Assembly (NCBI RefSeq): GCF_000174355.1
Contig: NZ_ACIS01000003.1
Location: forward strand, 248,001-312,000
From: Pseudogulbenkiania ferrooxidans 2002
GTDB taxonomy: Bacteria; Pseudomonadota; Gammaproteobacteria; Burkholderiales; Chromobacteriaceae
Direction of reading: 5' to 3'
DNA length: 64,000 bases
The position numbers and the translations under genes are program-made. Position 1 is the first letter of the stretch; every line of letters starts with the position of its first letter. The notes below the pieces were generated by a model. It was not told the origin of the DNA and made no database searches. It was given only the letters and a program-made list of their open reading frames with translations. Of this stretch, positions 16,950 to 23,633 are shown piece after piece.

Positions 16950-18332
16950 ATGTCATATATCGCCCCCCAATGGCGCCGCCGCGACCGCCGCCTGGTGCTG
17001 CTGCACGACCTGATCAACCACTTCCGCTGGCGTACCCGCCTCACCCTCTGGCTCACCGCCGCGCTCGCCGGGCTGGTGGTGGCGGGCTTCGCGGTGCTGT
17101 CCGAGCAAGCCCAGCACGCCTTCCTGCGCCTGGTGGCGTTCAACCCGCTGTGCGCCTGGCTGCTGCCGGTGGTGGTGCCGATGCTGGCGGTGTGGCTGAC
17201 CCGGCGCTACTTTCCCGGCAGCCAGGGCAGCGGCATTCCGCAGGCCATCGCCGCGATCCGCCTGAGCAGCGAGCGCCAGCCGGTACACCAGCTGGTTTCG
17301 CTGCGCATCGCCCTGGGCAAGATCCTGGTCGGCTGTTTCGGCTTGCTGGGCGGCATCTCGGCCGGGCGCGAAGGGCCGTCGGTGCAAGTGGCGGCCAGCA
17401 TCATGCACGCCGCGCACCGCTGGCTGCCGCACGGCCGCGCCATCCGGCCGCAGGATCTGATCCTGGCGGGCAGTTCCGCCGGCATCGCCGCCGCCTTCAA
17501 TACCCCGCTGGCGGGGATCGTGTTCGCGGTGGAGGAAATGGGACGGCGCCTCGAGTCGCGCACCAGCGGCGTGCTGCTGTCCACCATCATCCTCTCCGGC
17601 CTGATGGCGATCTCGCTGCTGGGCAATTACAGCTACTTCGGCTCGCTGCACATCCCGGCGCTGAGCAGCGCCATCGTCACGCCGATCATCGTCTGCGGCA
17701 TTGGCTGCGGCCTGCTGGGCGCGTTGTTCAGCCGTGCCATGCTGTGGCCGCAACGCTACGCCGGGTGCCGCCTGTGGCGCTGGCGCGCCGCCCACCCGGT
17801 GCGCTTCGCCGGACTGTGCGGGCTGCTGCTGGCGCTGATGGGCTGGCTGAGCGGCGGCAGCTCGTTCGGCAGCGGCTACGCCGCCACCTCGCACCTGATC
17901 GACGGCAGCGCCACCTTACCTTGGCATGCGCCTATCCTGCGCTTCGGCGCCACCCTGGTCACCTACTTCATGGGCGTGCCGGGCGGCATCTTCGCCCCCT
18001 CGCTGGCGGTCGGCGCCGGCATCGGCAACGACTTGGCGAGCTGGTTCTTTCCGCTCGCCGGCCAGCACGTCATCATCGCCCTGTGCATGGCGAGCTTCCT
18101 CGCCGCGGTGACGCAGGCACCGCTCACCTCGGCCATCATCATGATGGAAATGATCGACAACCATGGCATGGTGATCAGCCTGATGGCGGCCTGCGTGCTG
18201 GCACGCTTCATCAGCGCCCGCATCAGTCCCGCGCTGTACCATCAGTTGTCGGAAGGGTTCATGCCGCCGTCGGTGCGACAAGATGAGCGCCGTGTCCGCG
18301 CGCAAATTGACCCGCCGCCAGCCGGACCGTAA
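16950..18332 (+). CDS. clcA: ClC-family chloride/proton antiporter
   Basis: The 460-residue protein has about ten hydrophobic helices and all ClC signatures: GSQGSGIPQA (about residues 90-99), the gating glutamate in SAGREGPSVQVA (about 132-143) and GGIFAPSLAVGAG (about 343-355). The second, intracellular proton glutamate is also present in NTPLAGIVFAVEEMG (about 183-197), which points to H+/Cl- exchange rather than a passive channel. No C-terminal CBS domains are present. E. coli ClcA helps survive extreme acid. Confidence 0.92.
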   Translation: MSYIAPQWRRRDRRLVLLHDLINHFRWRTRLTLWLTAALAGLVVAGFAVLSEQAQHAFLRLVAFNPLCAWLLPVVVPMLAVWLTRRYFPGSQGSGIPQAIAAIRLSSERQPVHQLVSLRIALGKILVGCFGLLGGISAGREGPSVQVAASIMHAAHRWLPHGRAIRPQDLILAGSSAGIAAAFNTPLAGIVFAVEEMGRRLESRTSGVLLSTIILSGLMAISLLGNYSYFGSLHIPALSSAIVTPIIVCGIGCGLLGALFSRAMLWPQRYAGCRLWRWRAAHPVRFAGLCGLLLALMGWLSGGSSFGSGYAATSHLIDGSATLPWHAPILRFGATLVTYFMGVPGGIFAPSLAVGAGIGNDLASWFFPLAGQHVIIALCMASFLAAVTQAPLTSAIIMMEMIDNHGMVISLMAACVLARFISARISPALYHQLSEGFMPPSVRQDERRVRAQIDPPPAGP

Positions 18333-18425
18333 AATAACCTATTGAAACGCTCGGGTATTGCGTCGCCAGACAGGGTTGCCTGTTCCGGAGCGCCAGCCTC
18401 AACCAACGCAAGGATTCTGCCATCC

Positions 18426-18746
18426 ATGGATATCCAGGAAACCATCAAGCAAACCGTCACCAGCAGCCCGGTCGTACTGTTCATGAAGGGCTCGGCCCAG
18501 TTCCCGCAGTGCGGCTTCTCCGCGCGCGCCGTGCAGATCGTCAAGGCCTGCGGCGTGGACGACTTTATGACCGTCGACGTGCTGCAGAATCCGGAAATCC
18601 GCCAGGGCATCAAGGACTTCTCCAACTGGCCGACCATTCCGCAGCTCTACGTCAAGGGTGAATTCATCGGCGGCTCGGACATCATGTACGAGATGTTCCA
18701 GTCCGGCGAACTGCAGGAACTGCTGAAGGATATCGCCCAGGCGTGA
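18426..18746 (+). CDS. grxD: Monothiol glutaredoxin Grx4
   Basis: The 106-residue protein has the monothiol glutaredoxin motif CGFS (in QCGFSARAVQ, about residues 29-38). The glutathione-binding TVP-like loop reads NWPTIPQLYVKGEFIGGSDI (about 66-85). Members bind [2Fe-2S] clusters with glutathione and BolA partners and hand clusters to target proteins. The ATG at 18426 gives the standard N-terminus MDIQETIKQTV. A strong terminator follows at once. Confidence 0.95.
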   Translation: MDIQETIKQTVTSSPVVLFMKGSAQFPQCGFSARAVQIVKACGVDDFMTVDVLQNPEIRQGIKDFSNWPTIPQLYVKGEFIGGSDIMYEMFQSGELQELLKDIAQA

Positions 18747-18766
18747 CCATGCGCCTGAGACGCCAC

Positions 18767-18792
18767 AACCCGGTCGCCGCGCCGGGTTTTTT
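18767..18792 (+). terminator. Intrinsic terminator of grxD
   Basis: AACCCGG pairs with CCGGGTT around TCGCCGCG, with TTTTTTG after it. Confidence 0.85.
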
Positions 18793-18826
18793 GTTGCCCG
18801 CACCAGACAGGGTTTTTCATTCGTCA

Positions 18827-18832
18827 TATAAT
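18827..18832 (+). promoter_or_regulatory. Consensus -10 box (TATAAT) before the EAL gene
   Basis: A perfect TATAAT lies here and overlaps the in-frame ATG at 18831, which argues that translation starts instead at the ATG at 18870. I see no convincing -35 hexamer. Confidence 0.5.
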
Positions 18833-18869
18833 GAAAAGCTTGTATGTGCCTCCCGCATCGACTGACGCC

Positions 18870-19697
18870 ATGACTGACGAATTTCTGCCCTATCAAGACG
18901 ACGCCACCGAGCGTCTGATGTCTGCCAGCGCCATGTCCATCGACGAAATCTGGCGGGCGCTGGTCAACGACCAGCTGGTGCCCTACTTCCAGCCGGTGGT
19001 CGAGCTGCGTTCGCGCAAGGTACTCGGAGTCGAGGCCCTGGCGCGCTGGCGCCATCCCGCACTCGGGGTGCTGTCGCCGGTGACCTTCGTGCCGATCATG
19101 GAAGAGCGCGGCATGATCCGCGAACTGACCGAACTGATCCTGGAAAAGTCGCTGTACGCCTGCCGCGACTGGCTCGATCACGGCCGTCAGCTCACGGTGT
19201 CGATCAACCTGTCCGCCCTGTCGCTCACCGACCGCAACCTGCCGGGGCTGCTGGAAAGCAAGTGCCGCATCGCCGGCCTGCCGTCCTCCAGCCTGATCCT
19301 TGAGCTGTCGGAAAACACCCTGCGCCAGCACTGGGAGTTGGCCGAACCGCAGCTCGGCCAGCTGCGTGAGCGCGGTTTCGGCGTGGCCGTCGACGAATAC
19401 GGCATCGGCAGCGGCCTGGCGACGCGCCTCAACGGCGAGCACTTCTCGACGATGAAGATCGACCGCGCCTTCGTGCACGGCGCCGGCAGCAATCCTCACC
19501 TGCGCGCCATCCTGCAGGAGAACCTGCTCCTGGCGCAGCGGCACGGCCTGTTCACGGTGGCCATGGGGATCGAGGAGAGCGCCGACCTGGCGCTCCTGAG
19601 CGAACTGGGCTGCGATGCGGTGCAAGGCTACCTGTGCTCGGCCCCGCTGCCCGCGGAAGGCTTGTTGCCGTGGATTTACCAGTGGGAAAAGGGCTAA
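18870..19697 (+). CDS. EAL-domain protein with degenerate active site
   Basis: The 275-residue protein is a single EAL domain without sensor or GGDEF parts. Some cyclic-di-GMP phosphodiesterase residues remain: EALARW, the Asn in SINLSAL, LELSE and the Lys in MKIDRAF. The metal-binding DDFGTG loop is changed to DEYGIG (near 19390-19410), and the AEGVE motif reads AMGIE. It therefore may bind c-di-GMP or a protein partner without cleaving it. An earlier in-frame ATG (18831) coincides with the -10 box and lacks a ribosome site. Confidence 0.8.
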   Translation: MTDEFLPYQDDATERLMSASAMSIDEIWRALVNDQLVPYFQPVVELRSRKVLGVEALARWRHPALGVLSPVTFVPIMEERGMIRELTELILEKSLYACRDWLDHGRQLTVSINLSALSLTDRNLPGLLESKCRIAGLPSSSLILELSENTLRQHWELAEPQLGQLRERGFGVAVDEYGIGSGLATRLNGEHFSTMKIDRAFVHGAGSNPHLRAILQENLLLAQRHGLFTVAMGIEESADLALLSELGCDAVQGYLCSAPLPAEGLLPWIYQWEKG

Positions 19698-19833
19698 AAT
19701 CGCGGCATGGTGTAAACACCCGTTTAATCCCGCGTGAACGGCAGCGACCCTGCCGTTCACGGACACAATGCCAAACAGCCGGTATCCCGAAACGGGACGA
19801 CCCGGCTGTTTTTTCACGAGCGAAGGAAGCCGC
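19695..19833 (+). promoter_or_regulatory. upp leader with two hairpins (possible attenuator)
   Basis: A -10-like TAAAAT lies at 19695-19700. A perfect 12-base stem follows (19733-19744 with 19750-19761). Next is an intrinsic terminator: AAACAGCCGG (19773-19782) pairs with CCGGCTGTTT (19802-19811), with an inner TCCCG/CGGGA stem and a T run to 19814. The terminator ends only 20 bases before the upp ATG, so it could be the end of the upstream gene, a regulated attenuator for upp, or both. Confidence 0.6.
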
Positions 19834-20466
19834 ATGAACATCACCGTAGTGCACCACCCGCTGGTGCAGCACAAGCTCGGGCTGCTGCGCGAAGGCGCCA
19901 TCAGCACCATGAAATTCCGCCAGCTGACCCAGGAACTGGCACGCCTGCTGGCCTACGAGGCCACCCGCGACTTCGAGCTGGAAACCGTCACCATCGAGGG
20001 CTGGTGCGGTCCGATCGAGGTGCAGCAGATCAAGGGCAAGAAGGTCACCGTGGTACCGATCCTGCGCGCCGGCCTCGGCATGCTCGACGGCGTGCTCGAC
20101 CTGGTGCCGTCGGCCAAAATCAGCGTGGTCGGGCTGTACCGCAACGAGGAAACGCTGGAACCGGTGCCCTACTTCGACAAGTTCGTCGACAGCCTCGACG
20201 AGCGCATCGCCATCATCATCGACCCGATGCTGGCCACCGGCGGCTCGATGGTCGCCACCATCGACCTGTTGAAGCGCAAGGGCTGCAAGCAGATCAAGGC
20301 GGTGGTGATGGTGGCGGCACCGGAAGGCGTGAAGGTGGTGAACGAGGCCCATCCCGACGTGCAGATCGTCGCCGCCTCGCTCGACAGCCACCTCAACGAG
20401 CACGGCTACATCATCCCCGGCCTGGGCGACGCCGGCGACAAGATCTTCGGCACCAAGCACGGCTGA
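19834..20466 (+). CDS. upp: Uracil phosphoribosyltransferase
   Basis: Upp makes UMP from uracil and PRPP in pyrimidine salvage. The 210-residue protein has the PRPP-binding block [17 protein letters not shown] (about residues 128-144), the [12 protein letters not shown] loop (about 74-85) and the C-terminal uracil site [23 protein letters not shown] lies a few bases before the ATG. It is followed on the same strand by an unknown gene and the uracil permease gene uraA, forming a salvage unit. Confidence 0.97.
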   Translation: MNITVVHHPLVQHKLGLLREGAISTMKFRQLTQELARLLAYEATRDFELETVTIEGWCGPIEVQQIKGKKVTVVPILRAGLGMLDGVLDLVPSAKISVVGLYRNEETLEPVPYFDKFVDSLDERIAIIIDPMLATGGSMVATIDLLKRKGCKQIKAVVMVAAPEGVKVVNEAHPDVQIVAASLDSHLNEHGYIIPGLGDAGDKIFGTKHG

Positions 20467-20543
20467 TTCCCCCGACACGCCGCCGCCGAGCGCTCGTCCC
20501 GGCGGCATCGTGTCGAGATTGGGCGCGACACAGGAGGCGAGGC

Positions 20544-21182
20544 ATGGACAGGTTCCGGCAGATTGACCACGATTTTCTGCTGCGGTTTCCCGCTGGGCTG
20601 AGCGATCCGGCCTGGCTGGAGCTGGGCAAGAAGCACCGCAGCGTGAACACGGTGATCGCACTGTGCCAGCAGGAACTGACGCAGCCAGCACTGGCGCGGG
20701 CGATCGCGCAGGGCCGTTACGCCCAAATCACGGAAGCCTGCCGCCAGATCATCGGCCGTTGCAGCACGGTCAGCACCTTCGAGAAGATGGCGTTCCGCAA
20801 TTACCTGGGATTTGGCGACGTGCACCCGGCCTTCGTGCAGGCCCTGCACGACGTGCTGTTCTGTTTCGGCCCGGCAAGCTTCGAGCATTTCGTCGATGCA
20901 CTGTCGTTATGCCGCCACGACAAGAACGCGAACGCCGCCAAATGGCCGATCGTCACCTGCTTCCTGGCCTACAGCGACCCCGAGCGGCACGTGTGCATCA
21001 AGCCCACCACCATCAAGACGCTGGCCGCCAGACTGGGCATCGACATCGCCTACCAGGCGCGCCCCAACTACGCCACCTACCAGCGCGTGCAGGAGATGGT
21101 GCGCGAATTCCGCCGCCACAGCCGGCTCGCCGCGGACCAGAACAACATCATCGCCCAGGCGGTCATGTACTGCACCGTCTAA
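20544..21182 (+). CDS. Uncharacterised protein in the uracil salvage operon
   Basis: I do not recognise this 212-residue protein. It has a good ribosome site (CAGGAGGCGAGGC before the ATG), codon use like its neighbours and no membrane segment or signal peptide. It looks mainly helical and soluble. Seven cysteines are spread over it, with a conserved-looking centre (ASFEHFVDALSLCRHDKN, FLAYSDPERHVCIKPTTIK, about residues 110-160). It lies 77 bases after upp and 48 before uraA, all on one strand, which hints at a link to uracil or nucleotide metabolism, but that is context only. Confidence 0.7.
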   Translation: MDRFRQIDHDFLLRFPAGLSDPAWLELGKKHRSVNTVIALCQQELTQPALARAIAQGRYAQITEACRQIIGRCSTVSTFEKMAFRNYLGFGDVHPAFVQALHDVLFCFGPASFEHFVDALSLCRHDKNANAAKWPIVTCFLAYSDPERHVCIKPTTIKTLAARLGIDIAYQARPNYATYQRVQEMVREFRRHSRLAADQNNIIAQAVMYCTV

Positions 21183-21230
21183 CGCCCGGCGCGGCTGCCG
21201 CGCCATTTGCATAACAAGGAAAAATCCATC

Positions 21231-22475
21231 ATGTTCCAGCATGTAAAACTGGCCGTCTCGGGTGCCCAGATCCTGTTCGTCGCCTTCGGCGCACTGGTTC
21301 TGGTCCCGCTACTGACCGGCCTCAATCCGGCCATGGCCCTGCTCGGTGCCGGCGTCGGCACCCTGCTGTTCCAGCTGTGCACCGGCCGCCAGGTGCCGAT
21401 CTTCCTCGGCTCCTCGTTCGCCTTCATCGGACCGATCATCTACTCGATGCAGACCTGGGGCATAGGCGCCACCATGTTCGGCCTGTTCTGCGCCGGCTTC
21501 ATGTATTTCGTGTTCGCCGCCATCGTCAAATGGCGCGGCATGGAGCTGGTCAACCGCCTGCTGCCGCCGGTGGTGATCGGCCCGGTGATCATGATCATCG
21601 GCCTCTCGGTGGCGAACGCCGCGTCGAACATGGCGATGGGCCGTGCCGGCGGCCAGCAGGTGATGCCGTACGAGACCTCGCTGCTGCTGGCTGCGGTATC
21701 ACTCGCCACCACCATCGTGGTGTCAATCTTCGCGCGCGGCATGTTCAAGCTGGTGCCGATCCTGGCCGGCGTCACCGTCGGCTACATCGTCGCCGCACTG
21801 CTGGGCGTGGTCGACTTCGCCAAGCTGGCCAACGCGCCGTGGTTCGCCGTGCCGCAATTCCACAGCCCGGAGGTGAACTGGGCGGCGGCGCTGTTCATGC
21901 TGCCGGTGGCGATCGCCCCGGCCATCGAGCACATCGGCGGCGTGATGGCGATCGGCGGCGTCACCGGCCGTGACTACACCAAGAGCCCGGGCCTGCACCG
22001 CACACTGTCCGGCGACGGCCTGGGCGTGTGCCTGGCCGGCCTGATCGGCGGGCCTCCGGTGACGACTTACGCCGAGGTGACCGGCGCGGTGATGATCACG
22101 CGCAACTTCAACCCGGTGGTGATGACCTGGGCGGCGCTGTTCGCCATCGCCATGGCGTTCTTCGGCAAGTTCAACGCGCTGCTGCAGTCGATCCCGATGC
22201 CGGTGATGGGCGGCATCATGGTGCTGCTGTTCGGCACCATCGCCTCGATCGGCCTGAAGACGCTGATCGAAGCCAAGGTCGACCTGATGGAGCCGCGCAA
22301 CCTGGTGATCATCTCGGTGGTGCTGACCGCCGGCATCGGCGGCCTGGAGATCAAGCTGGGCTCGTTCGGGCTCGCCGGTGTCGGCTTGTGCTCGCTGCTG
22401 GCGATCGTGCTGAACCTGATCCTGCCGCGCCACGCCGCCACCCACGACGGCATCGTCGAGGGACAGGACCTGTAA
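21231..22475 (+). CDS. uraA: Uracil permease (uracil:H+ symporter)
   Basis: The 414-residue protein of the NAT/NCS2 family has about 14 hydrophobic segments. The substrate-site glutamates are seen in PVAIAPAIEHIGGVMAIG (about residues 224-241) and GGPPVTTYAEVTG (about 277-289). It brings uracil in for Upp, encoded upstream. AAGGA before the ATG supports the start at 21231; an upstream GTG-type extension is not needed. A terminator follows at 22504-22533. Confidence 0.95.
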   Translation: MFQHVKLAVSGAQILFVAFGALVLVPLLTGLNPAMALLGAGVGTLLFQLCTGRQVPIFLGSSFAFIGPIIYSMQTWGIGATMFGLFCAGFMYFVFAAIVKWRGMELVNRLLPPVVIGPVIMIIGLSVANAASNMAMGRAGGQQVMPYETSLLLAAVSLATTIVVSIFARGMFKLVPILAGVTVGYIVAALLGVVDFAKLANAPWFAVPQFHSPEVNWAAALFMLPVAIAPAIEHIGGVMAIGGVTGRDYTKSPGLHRTLSGDGLGVCLAGLIGGPPVTTYAEVTGAVMITRNFNPVVMTWAALFAIAMAFFGKFNALLQSIPMPVMGGIMVLLFGTIASIGLKTLIEAKVDLMEPRNLVIISVVLTAGIGGLEIKLGSFGLAGVGLCSLLAIVLNLILPRHAATHDGIVEGQDL

Positions 22476-22503
22476 CAGCGGCTTCGACCAACCTGACAAC
22501 GCC

Positions 22504-22533
22504 AACCCGCCCCGGCAACGAGGCGGGTTTTTT
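22504..22533 (+). terminator. Intrinsic terminator of upp-uraA
   Basis: AACCCGCC pairs with GGCGGGTT around a ten-base loop, followed by TTTTTT. Confidence 0.88.
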
Positions 22534-22653
22534 CATGGTCACGCCGGGCCACCCGGAAAAATGTCGCAATGCACAATAACAATGTCCTGATCGTGAACGA
22601 CTCTGGCGTGTCAGGCTGGAACAATGTATCCAGTCAATCGAAGGAGCCCCGCC

Positions 22654-22836
22654 ATGCGTACCCTGATCGCTTTCTGCCTGCTCTATTTCCTGCTGCTGCC
22701 GATGCTGGGCGGCGCACTGGCCTTCCTCGGCGGCACGCTGCGGGCGCGCTTTGCCGAGCAGCGCAAGGCCTACGCCGGCTACCATCCGATGAACCCGTTC
22801 TATCGCCTGTCGCCCTACCATTTCGGCAAGCGCTGA
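22654..22836 (+). CDS. Small membrane protein of 60 residues
   Basis: The protein begins MRTLIAFCLLYFLLLPMLGG and has one membrane segment (about residues 3-27). A short basic and aromatic tail (YHPMNPFYRLSPYHFGKR) follows. GAAGGAG lies eight bases before the ATG and a terminator follows directly, so it looks like a real single-gene unit. I do not recognise a family. Confidence 0.65.
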   Translation: MRTLIAFCLLYFLLLPMLGGALAFLGGTLRARFAEQRKAYAGYHPMNPFYRLSPYHFGKR

Positions 22837-22864
22837 CCTCCTGTCTTTCTCCTCCGTCAGTATT

Positions 22865-22892
22865 GGCGCCACGGTTCGATGGCGCTTTTTTT
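22865..22892 (+). terminator. Intrinsic terminator after the small membrane protein
   Basis: GGCGCCA pairs with TGGCGC around CGGTTCGA, followed by seven T residues. Confidence 0.85.
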
Positions 22893-22952
22893 GTGCCTCG
22901 GGCGCTGGGGCGGACGGTTCCCCCCGACGGCCCGGTGCTGGCCGCTGGCGCC

Positions 22953-23465
22953 TCAGCTACGCCCACACAGAGGACCGCGCAGGCGAGCCATCAGCAGGCC
23001 GTCGACGAACTCGCCGTCGCGGAACGAATCGGCACGCAGGCGCCCCTCCTCCTCGAACCCCAGCTGTCGGTACAGCGCGATGGCCCGCTCGTTGTCGGCG
23101 TAGACGTGCAGTTCGAGCCGGGTCAGTCCCAGCCAGTTGTCGGCGTACTCCAGCAGCGCCCCCAGCAACCAGCGCCCCACCCCTTTGCCTTGCCAGTCTT
23201 CGTGCACCGCCAGCGCCAGCGAGGCGGTGTGGGCGCGGCGCAGCTGCGGCGGACGCATCACGGCGCCATAGGCGATGGCACGGTCCTCCGCGTCGCACGC
23301 CACCAGCGCGTGCGTGCTGTCCGGCAGCTCGGCCAGGCGCGTCTGCCAGTGCGACAGCGAGGGATACGGCAGCTGCAGCGAATTGCGCACCACCGAGGGA
23401 CAGCTGAACAGGGCCTGCAAGGCGGGGGCGTCGGCGACGTCGGCACGGCGGATGGGGTAGCTCAT
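22953..23465 (-). CDS. GNAT-family N-acetyltransferase
   Basis: The 170-residue protein has the GNAT acetyl-CoA loop HEDWQGKGVGRWLLGALLEYAD (motif A Q-x-x-G-x-G, around residue 100) and the usual tail RLELHVYADNERAIALYRQLGFEEEG. It starts MSYPIRRADVADA after a strong GAGGAG ribosome site. The sequence resembles the group that acetylates small molecules or protein N-termini, including phosphinothricin-type and YhhY-like enzymes; the substrate is unknown. It lies downstream of the D-lactate dehydrogenase gene but behind a terminator. Confidence 0.87.
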   Translation of the reverse strand: MSYPIRRADVADAPALQALFSCPSVVRNSLQLPYPSLSHWQTRLAELPDSTHALVACDAEDRAIAYGAVMRPPQLRRAHTASLALAVHEDWQGKGVGRWLLGALLEYADNWLGLTRLELHVYADNERAIALYRQLGFEEEGRLRADSFRDGEFVDGLLMARLRGPLCGRS

Positions 23466-23590
23466 GGCATCTCCTCGAGAAGGGAACAGCGGGCAACGCC
23501 GCGGGTCGCGCCGCGCCAGCCCGGCGTTCGACCATGACATAAAAACCGCGTCCCGCCCAGCCAGGACGGGTCCCGCGCGCGGAAGGCACG

Positions 23591-23612
23591 AAAAAGCCGC
23601 CCGCAGGCGGCT
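23591..23612 (-). terminator. Intrinsic terminator of the D-lactate dehydrogenase gene
   Basis: On the minus strand AGCCGCC pairs with GGCGGCT around TGCG and is followed by TTTTT. Confidence 0.82.
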
Positions 23613-23633
23613 GGTACCAGGCTCTCGGCGCGC

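Noticed and set aside
19330-19346. Further uptake-like sequences at 19336, 32637, 34521 and 42818
   Set aside because: They match only nine or ten of twelve bases and fall in common Leu-Ala-Glu codons or weak contexts, so they were left out of the count.
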